Position numbers and translations under genes: made by a program | IMG/VR virus record: IMGVR_UViG_3300049215_000804 | Span: 1-26,455 of that record | From: a virus | Length of the DNA: 26,455 bases | Strand: one strand, 5' to 3' | Shown here: positions 15,625-24,045 of the stretch, piece by piece | How positions within the stretch are numbered: position 1 is the first letter of the stretch | Layout: each line of letters begins with the position of its first letter | Notes under the pieces: generated by a model | What the model was told of the DNA's origin: nothing | The model's database searches: none | Seen by the model: the letters and a program-made list of their open reading frames with translations, nothing else

Positions 15625-16083
15625 TCAGTAGCCTCGCAGCGTTCCGCGACTGAAGATGCGCGACGGCAGTATCCCTGATGGATCGCCGCCCGCTTCGGTC
15701 ACTACTGCTCCGCTCGCTTCCGGCGGCTCGATATTGTCCGCCGACAGCCCCAGCGTTACTTCCCCGCGCGCTACCTTGAGCAGCAGGCTTACCGCATCCT
15801 CGTAGCGCTTCCGCGCGTCAGTTACGTCGTGCGACGGCCGTAATGCCTGCAAGCGGTACATCGCGATATCGCAGGTTAGCCGATTGAGCACCGCCGGAGG
15901 ATCGAGCAGCGGCAGCGCGAAGCGTCCTTCTAGGTATCCGTCAATCTCTGCGCTCGCGTCATCCACTACTTGCTGTAGCGCCGTGGTGTTTACCGCAGTT
16001 TGCGTCGGATCCTCGTTGGTCAGCTGCACCAAATCGCGATTCGGATACCGCGCGACCATGTCATTCGGACTCGCGTAGCTCAT
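15625..16083 (-). CDS. Mu gp36-like head-tail connector protein (DUF1320)
   Basis: A 152-residue member of the Mu gp36 / DUF1320 family. Pattern: YASPNDMVARYPNRDLVQLT, ALQQVVDDASAEIDGYLEGR, FALPLLDPPAVLNRLTCDIA, then DARKRYEDAVSLL. These proteins resemble head-tail adaptor folds such as gp15/gp6-type connectors. It lies downstream of the major capsid after an 83-nt gap and directly before gp37-like, the Mu order. Confidence 0.88.
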   Translation of the reverse strand: MSYASPNDMVARYPNRDLVQLTNEDPTQTAVNTTALQQVVDDASAEIDGYLEGRFALPLLDPPAVLNRLTCDIAMYRLQALRPSHDVTDARKRYEDAVSLLLKVARGEVTLGLSADNIEPPEASGAVVTEAGGDPSGILPSRIFSRGTLRGY

Positions 16084-16166
16084 CCGTTTTACCTCAAGCG
16101 TACCTTGTGCTCAGAAGCTCAGCTCCGCTTTCTTACTTTTGCTTGTTATCCTTCAGGTAAGAGGTC

Positions 16167-17123
16167 CTAGGCCAAATACTCGCTCACGATGAGCTGTGCG
16201 CTTCCTTTCCAGATATTCGACGTTGGAACCGTGGAGCTGCCGCCCGTTCCTACCATGAATTCCGAGTGCAGCAGCTGCCTTCCTACTTCCTCCAGCGCCG
16301 GCGGCACCAGCAGGTATGCGCTCGCTGGATCCGTTAGCGCCCCGAACGGTAGTCCGCCGTCTGTTTTGATCGATCGCATTGCTGTGCGCGCCGCCCCATA
16401 GTTCGCCGGCACGCTTAGATCAGTGTTGCTCGCATACGCCAGTTGCCATAGACCCACGCCCGTATTCGCTCGCCCATCGACGCCAAAGCGAAACTCGCGC
16501 CGGTTGAATACCGACTCATCCGTCAGCGTGTTCATCCGCGTCATCGTGTACTCGCGCCGCAACTGAAAAATAAACGGCCGCAACGCCCGTGAAGCATCGA
16601 TTAGGAACCACCACGGCCCGCTCCCGGTCGAGTTGATATTCGATGCTATCGTGTCGCGCACGTCGCCCCCCGCTCCCAGCGGCCCTACCGGATGCGTTGC
16701 CGAGAAGAACGGCTGGCCGTCGAAACCCAGCACGCTCCCCGGCGTGTTCACCGCGTTCTTGATCATTGTGAACAGCAGTACATCCGGATGCACTTTCGTG
16801 TCCCAGCCGAGTTGCTCGATGATCGGCTCGTAAACTCCGTAGTTGTCGTCTTCAATATCGTTGCGGTCGATGCTAATCGTATCTTCAAAGTTGCGATTCG
16901 CGATCGTGTAAGTGTGCGTCTCCAGCGCCTGAACGACCCGGCTGCCCAGCCACTCCCGAAACTTGGTCGTCCTTCCTAGCCACGGATAAGTGGTCTGCCG
17001 CGACGTTGACCGTACGACCGTCGCAATCTTCTCGTAATAGGACGGCGGCCGTTCGAAGCCGCGCTGAAAAATTACGTCGAATCCCGTGAATAGGGCAGTT
17101 AGATTTGCTGCTGTAATTTCCAT
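16167..17123 (-). CDS. Major capsid protein (Mu gpT-like)
   Basis: A 318-residue Mu-like major head subunit. Matching parts: ITAANLTALFTGFDVIFQRG at the N-terminus, YPWLGRTTKFREWLGSRVVQ around residues 46-65, ANRNFEDTISIDRNDIEDDN around 75-94, then LLFTMIKNAVNTPGSVLGFD and GQPFFSATHPVG. These are hallmarks of the gpT family. Mu gpT is 305 residues, so this is full length. It sits after the protease and decoration genes, as in Mu. No decay is visible; the ORF is intact. Confidence 0.93.
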   Translation of the reverse strand: MEITAANLTALFTGFDVIFQRGFERPPSYYEKIATVVRSTSRQTTYPWLGRTTKFREWLGSRVVQALETHTYTIANRNFEDTISIDRNDIEDDNYGVYEPIIEQLGWDTKVHPDVLLFTMIKNAVNTPGSVLGFDGQPFFSATHPVGPLGAGGDVRDTIASNINSTGSGPWWFLIDASRALRPFIFQLRREYTMTRMNTLTDESVFNRREFRFGVDGRANTGVGLWQLAYASNTDLSVPANYGAARTAMRSIKTDGGLPFGALTDPASAYLLVPPALEEVGRQLLHSEFMVGTGGSSTVPTSNIWKGSAQLIVSEYLA

Positions 17124-17183
17124 GTATCCCTGCTGTGAGAACGTGCTGAGAAATCTCGCGACGCCGAAAGCATCCGCTTCCGC

Positions 17184-17882
17184 TTATACTGCCGCCGCTG
17201 ACTGATGCCAGAAATCAATCCACACTTGACCCGACGGATCGATATTGACTATTCGCCCGGCGACGCTCCTGGTCGGACCGCCCCAGTTGTAATCTACGAA
17301 GACCGTCGCTGCCGCGGCGATTCCGCCCCCGCTGATCAACATCAACAGCCCGGCTTGATAGTCCACCACGTAGTCGGTGCCTTCAACATATATCGTCCCG
17401 CCGCCCGCCGTGCTGTGCACCTTTACCTTGCTTACGTTCTCATGACCGAGACTGACTATCTGCGCTGACGCCGACGCCGGAAACGTGACCGCCTGTGCGC
17501 TTACCGGATTCGCACCCGAACCGTCGTTCGCCGATACTGAGTTGTCATCGACCGCGAACGCTGGCTGTCCAATCTGCGCCGCCCCGATCGATCCATCGTT
17601 GACGGCGTACATAAATACGCCGCGCCGCGTGACGATCGAGATCGCCCCGGCCGCACCCGGATTATTCACTGCGTCCTGACCGGGTATGCCGTTGAAGACC
17701 ATCTCCGCGCGGCCCACGATCTTCAGGCCCGCCACGCTCGCCGCCGGCGTCGCATTGCCGCTCCCATCGAGCGCGACCATACTCCCCAGGTACACTGTGG
17801 TATTGGCTTCCACCGGATACACCTGCATGCGCCCATCATCTGCGAGCTCGGGCGTGTTCCGCGAATTCGTAAGTGCTGACAT
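17184..17882 (-). CDS. Head decoration/cement-like protein with inserted beta module
   Basis: A 232-residue protein between protease and major capsid, the position of decoration or cement proteins in Mu-like phages. Residues 1-130 (VYPVEANTTVYLGSMVALDG, then GRAEMVFN and FMYAVNDG) and the last part (VAGRIVNIDPSGQVWIDF) together look like one small beta-barrel cement fold (DUF2190-like). The two halves are separated by a complete repeat-type beta module at residues 141-200. Such an insertion would project from the capsid surface. The function is inferred from position and fold pattern. The gene follows the protease after 95 nt. Confidence 0.65.
   Translation of the reverse strand: MSALTNSRNTPELADDGRMQVYPVEANTTVYLGSMVALDGSGNATPAASVAGLKIVGRAEMVFNGIPGQDAVNNPGAAGAISIVTRRGVFMYAVNDGSIGAAQIGQPAFAVDDNSVSANDGSGANPVSAQAVTFPASASAQIVSLGHENVSKVKVHSTAGGGTIYVEGTDYVVDYQAGLLMLISGGGIAAAATVFVDYNWGGPTRSVAGRIVNIDPSGQVWIDFWHQSAAAV
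17283..17462 (-). repeat. Repeat-type beta module in decoration protein
   Basis: Residues 141-200 read IVSLGHENVSKVKV ... TIYVEGTDYVVDYQAGLL ... TVFVDYNW, the same pattern as the modules in the gp37-like and sheath proteins. It lies between two halves of the cement-like fold. Confidence 0.7.
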
Positions 17883-17977
17883 TGCTCACCGCTCTTTGTG
17901 ATTCTTTCCGCTGGCTTTTGGGGACGCGCCGGCCGGCAATGCGCCATTTGCTGCGGCTCGCCCCTGATCTAGTGAAC

Positions 17978-19123
17978 CTAAACTTCTACGAACGAAGATA
18001 AATGCGCGCCGGCGCTCGCGCGCGCGGCCTTGCGCTTGGCGAACTGCTCTCTGCCGATTCCCAGACGCGAGCACACCGCCCATTCAATCGCGCTCAATTC
18101 CCCGCCCGGCCCCATCTCTTCAGGCATTCCGTCCGCCCAGCTGCGGCGACGCGGCTTGCCTTCCACCGCTGCTACATTGAGCGCCAGCCTCGGCTGCCGC
18201 GCGACGAACTGCTGAAAGCCTTGATAATCCGCCCGGCAATAACTCAGCGCCCACTCCCGCTGCGCCGGCACCAGCTTTCCCGACCGGATCGCGGTTTCGA
18301 CCGCATTCGCAGTTCGCTCCTCCGCACTGCGCTCGCGCAGCTCGCACAATTCGCGCGCTGTCGCTTGGAAGGCCCCCGCCGCGACATAGTCCGCTTCATT
18401 CTCACTGTTCGAAGCGCTCGGCTGCGCGCGCTCTATTGCAGGTTGCGCGCTGCGCTGGCCTGTTTCGGCCAGCGGCCCGCGGCGCAAAGTCGCAATGATC
18501 TCTTCGTCGGATACGCCGGGCGACAGCCCGCATAGCTGCCGCAGCCGCTCAAAGCCAACGTCATCTGCACCGCCGGCTTCTTGCTGAGCGTTGCCCCCCT
18601 GGCTGGGCTTGCCTCCCCCGCCGCTCGATTGTTCGCGCGCAGCGATCGCTTTCAAATATAAATTCGGATTATTAGTCAATGCCGCTCTGAGTAAACGCAC
18701 GACTACTCCGTCGGCGTCGTGCTCGAATACGGGCGATATATACCGGTATTCTTTGGTCGCTAGCGCCGCCGCTCCATGCTGCGTCCACTCGACGCGTCCC
18801 CACAGCGCTCCTTCCCGTTCCGCCAATTCCTTGATCCATCCTGCCGCCGGCGCTGGACGCCCCTCCGGCGCCGCGAAATCGGTCGCGTGGTCGTAGTCAA
18901 TCGGGATACCCGCGTCCATCCGCAGCTTGCTCGTCGCCGCGGCTACCCGGCTCGCATCATCTAGCCGGTATGGCCCGCGTCCATCGCGCCCGTTGAACTC
19001 TCCTGCCGGAATCAACTCAATCCACGCAGGCGGCGGCTCCGCCGGCGCATCCTCCAGCGTTACCGCCAGCCTATGGATTTGCAGCGCTTCTCGCCCTGAG
19101 ATTACTTGCCCTGACTCGCTCAT
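17978..19123 (-). CDS. Capsid maturation protease/scaffold (Mu gpI-like)
   Basis: A 381-residue protein of the Mu gpI type. The N-terminal ~165 residues form the protease: IELIPAGEFNGRDGRGPYRL, GIPIDYDHATDFA (a likely catalytic His in DYDHAT), AGWIKELAEREGALWGRVEW, and YRYISPVFEHD followed by LLRAALTNNPNL. The remainder is Ala/Gln/Glu-rich and helical, as in the scaffold portion that in Mu is also made separately as gpZ by internal initiation. I did not find a decisive internal start. It lies directly after the portal (59-nt gap), so the minor head protein gpF that stands here in Mu is missing. Confidence 0.88.
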   Translation of the reverse strand: MSESGQVISGREALQIHRLAVTLEDAPAEPPPAWIELIPAGEFNGRDGRGPYRLDDASRVAAATSKLRMDAGIPIDYDHATDFAAPEGRPAPAAGWIKELAEREGALWGRVEWTQHGAAALATKEYRYISPVFEHDADGVVVRLLRAALTNNPNLYLKAIAAREQSSGGGGKPSQGGNAQQEAGGADDVGFERLRQLCGLSPGVSDEEIIATLRRGPLAETGQRSAQPAIERAQPSASNSENEADYVAAGAFQATARELCELRERSAEERTANAVETAIRSGKLVPAQREWALSYCRADYQGFQQFVARQPRLALNVAAVEGKPRRRSWADGMPEEMGPGGELSAIEWAVCSRLGIGREQFAKRKAARASAGAHLSSFVEV

Positions 19124-19182
19124 GCGCGCGATTCTCGTCCCTTCCGGCCCGGCCTGAAAGGGTGAAATCCTTCAATACTTGC

Positions 19183-20574
19183 TCAGTTCCTCGCCAACTG
19201 ACTATTGTTGAGTCCTCGCGCCCTCAGCACCGCATCGTCCTCGCGCGGCTCCTCCAACCCCAATCGATCGAGCACCGACCTCTGGCTAATCCGCAGCCCG
19301 CGATCCGCCAGTTCCGCCACAATTTCCGCAAACACTTTGACGTCCTGATCGTCAGGCAGCGCCAGTTGCACCTGTGGATACCGCGCCTGCGGACCTGCGT
19401 TCAGATCGATCAACGGCTTGATCAGATCGCGCGTCAGCGTCGCTTCGAGCCGCAGCGCATCCGCCCCCAAAATATCGCGCCGCACCGCCTGATGAACTTG
19501 CGCGGCCGCCCGCGATCCTCCTCCGCGCGGCAACTCGGTCGTCAGCGTCTGCCCCAGTACCGCTTTGCTCACTTGCCGATCAAGAAAATCGCAAAATCGC
19601 TCATACAGCTCGGTGCTGCCGCTCTGCCGCGCCTGGTTAAACTCGATTAGCATTGAGTCGGGTATTATTGCCGCCGCGTCCGTGCCGATATTCGCCACCG
19701 CCTGGAGCAGCGCGCTCTTGTCCGCCTCCGTCGCTCCGGCTCCATACTTGCCCAACCGCAGCGGCTGCCCGAACACCTCGGCGTAAGTTACCCAGTCTTT
19801 CAAAATATAGTTCTTGAATAGGTAGGCCCACGCCGCCGCCCGCGCGATTCCTCCGCGAATTGGTAGTCCACTCTTCGCTTGCGCGTAATGTACGATAAAT
19901 TTGAAGGGTGCCAGTGGCGCAGTTAACGGCTGCCGTCCGATACTGCTTTCATCCCCCGCGCGCCTCCGGCCCAATGGCAATAACCGCGCATCCAGATGCG
20001 CATAGCCGGCCTCCCGCTCGATCGCTACGCTCTGGTTCTCCTCCTGCAACGTCCGCACCAGCAGTTCCCGCCCGCTCACCCAGTCGAATAAAAACCAGCG
20101 CGGATCTCGCCACAGCAGTTGCGCCGGATACCAGCTGCTTCCCGACATTTCCCACATAATCTCGGTCGCGGAAAATCCCTTGCCGATCGCATCCAGCATG
20201 TCGTATAGCGCCGGTCTTAGATTGAGCGCGCCTTTGAGTAAATACTCAGTCGCCATCTCCGCCAGCCGCACGTCCGCTGCCGCGCTCGACGCGGCGCGTA
20301 TCACCAGTTCGAGTTGTGCTACCGCCTGCTTCCGCGTATTCAGCACCGCAAGATAGTGCAGGTCCTTCTCCTCCATCTCTTCGGCCAACTCGAGATACTG
20401 AAAAGGATCGCCGAACTCCGCCTGTTGCAGCACGCCCGTCAGCTTCTCCGGCGTTAATCCGGCCGCCGGATGCATTACCGAGTAGATATTTCGCACGCCT
20501 GCCACGGTCGGGCCGGCCTGCTCCTCTTTCAGCCGCCCGATCGCGACTTCTCGCCCATACGCGTCGTATAGCAT
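19183..20574 (-). CDS. Portal protein (Mu gp29-like, DUF935)
   Basis: A 463-residue DUF935 portal, forming the dodecameric DNA gate of the capsid vertex. Matching parts: LTPEKLTGVLQQAEFGDPFQ, LAEEMEEKDLHYLAVLNTRK (a signature 'mee.D.hl.sv...Rk.av'), DAIGKGFSATEIMWE, PRWFLFDW, then FIVHYAQAKSGLPIRGG and WVTYAEVFGQPLRLGKYG. QTLTTELPRGG lies near residues 345-360. Mu gp29 is about 512 residues. The terminase stop is 7 nt upstream, with a ribosome binding site (GAAAGG) overlapping it. Confidence 0.93.
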   Translation of the reverse strand: MLYDAYGREVAIGRLKEEQAGPTVAGVRNIYSVMHPAAGLTPEKLTGVLQQAEFGDPFQYLELAEEMEEKDLHYLAVLNTRKQAVAQLELVIRAASSAAADVRLAEMATEYLLKGALNLRPALYDMLDAIGKGFSATEIMWEMSGSSWYPAQLLWRDPRWFLFDWVSGRELLVRTLQEENQSVAIEREAGYAHLDARLLPLGRRRAGDESSIGRQPLTAPLAPFKFIVHYAQAKSGLPIRGGIARAAAWAYLFKNYILKDWVTYAEVFGQPLRLGKYGAGATEADKSALLQAVANIGTDAAAIIPDSMLIEFNQARQSGSTELYERFCDFLDRQVSKAVLGQTLTTELPRGGGSRAAAQVHQAVRRDILGADALRLEATLTRDLIKPLIDLNAGPQARYPQVQLALPDDQDVKVFAEIVAELADRGLRISQRSVLDRLGLEEPREDDAVLRARGLNNSQLARN

Positions 20575-20581
20575 CAGCCTT

Positions 20582-22120
20582 TCACCATGTTCCGGCGCTG
20601 CCGAATCGTCCCCGGCGCCGCGTCGCCGCCTGCGTCTCGTCCATAAACTCCGCTTCCCAAATAGCCGCGGCGGGATTCGCCTTCACCGCTCGATAGCCAT
20701 ATTCACCCGCTGGCTCGCAGCTCGCGTAGTACGCCAGCGCTCCCGCGATCGCCGCGTCGCCATGACGGGTCCGGCCCCGCCTATCGACGCTCCGCCGCTC
20801 AGCTACTCGCGCTATCCCCTTCGTCACGGTTATCGCGCGATGGTCACTCAGGAGTTCGGCATCGCGCGGCAAATCAAACAGCCGATCCTCGAACGCCGCC
20901 TTGTAGCGGGGCATGTTGTCCCGATACCACTCCGCGGTGAGCATGACCTGCCGGATCCGCGCGCCGTAACGCTGCATCGCGCGCTCGGCTAGATACTGCC
21001 CATTGCCCCGTGCATCCATCGCCCCGCCGCTGAAGCGCGGCAGCCGATCGACCAGGTAAAAAAGGATTTCTTCCTGCTGCTTGAACGGGATATTGCGTAA
21101 TTCCACGACCAGCGGTGTATGCCGCCGCAGGTCCGCGCCGAATTGCAGCGGCCAAATCACCGTCAGGTCGCCCGATCGCCCAAAATCTTCCCCAAAAAAA
21201 CTTCGCGCATTCCGATCCAGTCCGGCCAGCGCCGGCCCGAGCCGCTCCTCGCAGAAATCCTGCGCTGCCCGGCTCCGCTCCGCATCCGGCAGCTGCGCAA
21301 ACTCCCCCGCCGTTTCCCAGCGCACCACCGGCGCATCTGCCATTCGCGACTCGATTAACAACGACGGCAGATACGCTCCGCCGCTCGCCTTCGGCACGCA
21401 CAGCAGCTCTTCGTCGGCGTCTTCCCCGTACTGCGCGAAAATTTCCGCGCGCCATTCTTCCTCCCGCGCGCTGCTCCACTCGATCCGCTTGATCTGGCAA
21501 ATCCGATGGAACAAGCCGTCTGCGATCGCATCGTCCAGCGTTATCCGATGGAGTGAGTAATCTTTGCGGCCCGCCCGAATCTCAGTAACTAGTTCATTGA
21601 AATAGCTATGCGCGCCGTTGTGCGTCGAAATCACCCGCACCGCGCCGCCCCACAACGTGAACGCCAGCGCCGCCTTCATCAGCTCCGGCAGATCGTCGTG
21701 GAACGCCGCTTCGTCGATCACCGCTCGTCCCTGCTTCCCGCGCAGACTCGCTGGACGCGACGACAGCGCCACGATCTTGTGGCCCGAGCTGAACTTGATC
21801 CGGTACGCCAGCAGGTCGCGCCGTTCATCTTCGACGGCGATTTGCTCAGCGCCATGCACGGCCTTGTTGAATTGCCGCGCCCAGCTCGCCGCCGTCGCGA
21901 TAAATTCCCGCGCCATCTCCTTGTTGTAGCCCAGGTACCAGGTATCGCAGCCGTTCTGCGCCGCCGCGTTCAGCACGCTGTCGGCCGCTTCCGTCCACGT
22001 GATCCCTACCCGCCGCGACTTCTCCGCCACCTTGACCGGCGCAGTGTCCGCGAGCCATCTCACTTGATACGGCAGCAAAACAGTTTGCGCGCCCTTGGCT
22101 ATTCTCGATATGTCAGCCAC
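20582..22120 (-). CDS. Terminase large subunit (Mu gp28-like)
   Basis: About 512 residues from the GTG at 22120; the open frame extends to an ATG at 22180 but that would overlap the gp27-like gene by 38 nt and precedes the family's usual start. ATPase motifs: Walker A-type AEKSRRVGITWTEA (about residues 33-46), Walker B GRAVIDEAAFHDD (about 130-142), then the coupling ISTHNG. The nuclease half has GEDFGRSGDLTVIW, DARGNGQYLAE and RHGDAAIAGALAYYA. This headful-type motor cuts and pumps DNA into the head. It follows the small terminase-like gene and precedes the portal, the Mu order. The ORF looks intact. Confidence 0.92.
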   Translation of the reverse strand: MADISRIAKGAQTVLLPYQVRWLADTAPVKVAEKSRRVGITWTEAADSVLNAAAQNGCDTWYLGYNKEMAREFIATAASWARQFNKAVHGAEQIAVEDERRDLLAYRIKFSSGHKIVALSSRPASLRGKQGRAVIDEAAFHDDLPELMKAALAFTLWGGAVRVISTHNGAHSYFNELVTEIRAGRKDYSLHRITLDDAIADGLFHRICQIKRIEWSSAREEEWRAEIFAQYGEDADEELLCVPKASGGAYLPSLLIESRMADAPVVRWETAGEFAQLPDAERSRAAQDFCEERLGPALAGLDRNARSFFGEDFGRSGDLTVIWPLQFGADLRRHTPLVVELRNIPFKQQEEILFYLVDRLPRFSGGAMDARGNGQYLAERAMQRYGARIRQVMLTAEWYRDNMPRYKAAFEDRLFDLPRDAELLSDHRAITVTKGIARVAERRSVDRRGRTRHGDAAIAGALAYYASCEPAGEYGYRAVKANPAAAIWEAEFMDETQAATRRRGRFGSAGTW

Positions 22121-22142
22121 GGCCTGATTTCCGCCCCTCTGA

Positions 22143-22685
22143 CTATTCGGCGATCGCCAGCAGCACCCGCCGGATCTCATCGCATACCGGCTGCGTCAGC
22201 CCGATCCCGCCCTCGCGCTTGATCGCTTGCGCCATCTTCGCTTCCGCCGCCGCGGCTCGCGCCTCCACCTTGGCCTTGAGTTCCTCAGCGAACCGCCGAT
22301 GCATCAGCGTGATCCGTCCCATCTGCGCGACGCTACGCGCCAGCGCTGCGACGTTCACCGCATGCCGCTCGCTCGGCTCCAGTTCGACCAGCGCGGCAAA
22401 CAAATGTTGTTGCACGAGCCGCAGCAGCGCCTCACTGATCTGGCAGTCCTCCCCGCTCGCCTCCACAATTTCTGTCGCATGCGCCGTCGCCAGCCTCACT
22501 AGCTCCAGCTGATATTCGAGCTTGCTGCCCGGCTTCGCCACGGGTGCCGCGGCGATCGTACATCCCTGTTCGCTCAGCCATGCTCCGAGCTCGCGCGAAT
22601 CTTTGAAGCCGCCGTCGCGCAGCCGCCGATCGAGCTCTTGCCGCGCTGCCGCCGGCAGCCCGTCACTTTTCCTGCGCGCCGCCAT
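22143..22685 (-). CDS. Mu gp27-like protein (DUF3486), small terminase-like
   Basis: A 180-residue helical protein of the DUF3486 / Mu gp27 family. Pattern: SDGLPAAARQELDRRLRDGG followed by FKDSRELGAWLSEQG (a helix-turn-helix-type N-terminus), and a long helical middle with AEAKMAQAIK and a final ReGGIGLTQPVCDEIRRVLL stretch. In Mu-like phages it directly precedes the terminase large subunit and is thought to be the small, DNA-recognising partner. About 106 nt separate it from the gp26-like gene. Confidence 0.85.
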   Translation of the reverse strand: MAARRKSDGLPAAARQELDRRLRDGGFKDSRELGAWLSEQGCTIAAAPVAKPGSKLEYQLELVRLATAHATEIVEASGEDCQISEALLRLVQQHLFAALVELEPSERHAVNVAALARSVAQMGRITLMHRRFAEELKAKVEARAAAAEAKMAQAIKREGGIGLTQPVCDEIRRVLLAIAE

Positions 22686-22791
22686 CGGCTCCCTATCGCC
22701 GCCTCGTCAGAATCATGAATCGGACCGCGTGCCGCCCCGACGAAGTACACGGGCCGCTCACTCCGCCGCGTGAGCCCCGGGCCAATCCTTC

Positions 22792-23109
22792 CTACCAATA
22801 CCGCTTTGGCCGCGCGATTCCCGGCGGCGCGGAAATCGTATATTCCACGATATCCACTCCCGCCGCAGTGAGTTTCACGAACCAGCTTTCGCCATCTTCA
22901 TCTTCGATCGTGATTAAACTTAGATTACGCAGATAGTCCAGTTCGCGCCTTACCGCCGCCGGTCCCAGCGCTAATCGAACGTCATTGAGTACTCGCCGGA
23001 TTATATTTTCCGATACTGCGATCGGCCGCCCCGCATCCAATACTCGCAGGATGCGCCATCGCGCCTCTTCGCGCTGCCGTTGCTCCAGTCCTGGTCCACT
23101 CACGCTCAT
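22792..23109 (-). CDS. Mu gp26-like protein
   Basis: A 105-residue protein in the Mu gp26 position. It reads as a winged-helix-type fold: RWRILRVLDAGRPIAVSENI, RRELDYLRNLSLI, then WFVKLTAAGVDIVEYT. This is the pattern of the phage family named after VpaChn25_0724. The start ATG overlaps the gp25-like stop as ATGA, implying translational coupling. The function is not established; conserved placement before the terminase suggests a DNA-related or packaging role. Confidence 0.8.
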   Translation of the reverse strand: MSVSGPGLEQRQREEARWRILRVLDAGRPIAVSENIIRRVLNDVRLALGPAAVRRELDYLRNLSLITIEDEDGESWFVKLTAAGVDIVEYTISAPPGIARPKRYW

Positions 23110-23462
23110 GCCACTGTCTCGTCAAGCCCTGTCAGCCCGCTTCGCTCGTATAACTTCTCGCGCAGCTCCGATATCTCCGCCCGCATCTCGGCCCGCAGCG
23201 CGTCCAGCTTCGCTTCCAGCGTATTGCTGAAGCGTATCCAGTCTTCGCGCCGCACGTAGTCCACCGGCAACTGCGCCTTGAGCTTCAGCAGCTCGCGCTC
23301 CACCGCATGCGAAAACTCACTCCCGTCGCGCGCGATCGCATCCAGCCGCTTTCCCACTTCGCGGCTGTACTGGCCCAATAGCCAGCGCAGCGCCGCCAGG
23401 TTCAGCCCAATCAGCGTGACGAAGGCGAGCGCGAAAGTCGCGATCGCATCCCAATACACCAT
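23106..23462 (-). CDS. Mu gp25-like membrane/coiled-coil protein (DUF2730-like)
   Basis: A 118-residue protein with one N-terminal transmembrane helix (about residues 5-30, IATFALAFVTLIGLNLAALR), followed by a long charged coiled coil. It matches the DUF2730 / Mu gp25 arrangement in length, topology and position. The role of the family is unknown. The frame ends in the ATGA that starts the gp26-like gene. Confidence 0.75.
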   Translation of the reverse strand: MVYWDAIATFALAFVTLIGLNLAALRWLLGQYSREVGKRLDAIARDGSEFSHAVERELLKLKAQLPVDYVRREDWIRFSNTLEAKLDALRAEMRAEISELREKLYERSGLTGLDETVA

Positions 23463-23488
23463 CCTTCTCCTCTTCGCGCCCTACGCTG

Positions 23489-23731
23489 TTAGCTCGCCTG
23501 TGGCTCCGGTTCCGTTGACGCCTTCAGCTTGACTGCGCCGGACATCGCCAGCACCACGGTCGCCAAACCCGCCCCGTAGGCCGCTGCATCCGTCGCATCG
23601 AAGTGCCCCAGTCCGAAGACCGCGGCCGACCAGAAAATGATATATGCGGCAGCCCCGATTACTCCCACCAGCCGCGCCGCGTCGTACGTCAAGTTGTCCT
23701 TTCCCGTCAGGGCATCGTGTAGGACTTTCAT
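23489..23731 (-). CDS. Two-helix holin candidate
   Basis: An 80-residue protein with two transmembrane helices (about 20-41 and 50-68), a short polar start containing LTGKDNLTYDAARL, and a polar, acidic C-terminus after KLKASTEPEP. The pattern 'tGKDN.TyD..R...' with a second helix ending in LKA.TEPEP recurs in a family of small phage membrane proteins near lysis genes. It starts at the ATGA overlap with the o-spanin stop. Holin is inferred from topology and neighbours; it could also be an anti-holin or an accessory membrane protein. Confidence 0.65.
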   Translation of the reverse strand: MKVLHDALTGKDNLTYDAARLVGVIGAAAYIIFWSAAVFGLGHFDATDAAAYGAGLATVVLAMSGAVKLKASTEPEPQAS

Positions 23732-24045
23732 CCGTGCATTCCCGCTTCGCTCGCCTCCTTGTTCGTCGGCCCCGCGCAGCCCGCCAGCAGGCTATCCAGT
23801 TGGATCACCGCCCCTTTCAGCAACGCCACACTCGCCGCGTAAGCCTTGATCGTTTCCGCCGGCCTGGAGTTCGGATTGAGACCCGCGATCGGCAGCGCCG
23901 GACGCGCCGGCGTCCCGCTCCCGCAGTACACCGGCTCATACACCGGCACCCGCACTTCCACCGGCCGCGGCGCAGACGCAAGGGGCGGGGCCGACGCGCA
24001 GCCGGCCATCAAGAAAATGACAGACGGGAGGAGGCGCCTTACCAT
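23728..24045 (-). CDS. Outer-membrane spanin lipoprotein (Rz1-like)
   Basis: A 105-residue lipoprotein with the start MVRRLLPSVIFLMAGC: basic N-terminus, hydrophobic helix and lipobox LMAGC at residues 12-16, followed by a Pro-rich stretch typical of Rz1. The frame is open from an ATG at 24096, but the ATG at 24045 gives a proper signal peptide, has GGAG upstream, and overlaps the i-spanin stop by 7 nt (ATGGTAA). Rz1 would be anchored in the outer membrane and meet Rz to fuse the two membranes at lysis. It is longer than lambda Rz1. Confidence 0.8.
   Translation of the reverse strand: MVRRLLPSVIFLMAGCASAPPLASAPRPVEVRVPVYEPVYCGSGTPARPALPIAGLNPNSRPAETIKAYAASVALLKGAVIQLDSLLAGCAGPTNKEASEAGMHG

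Noticed and set aside
21608-22222. 204-residue plus-strand open frame
   Set aside because: It lies entirely opposite terminase and gp27-like genes, with low-complexity Arg-rich sequence and no recognisable motif.
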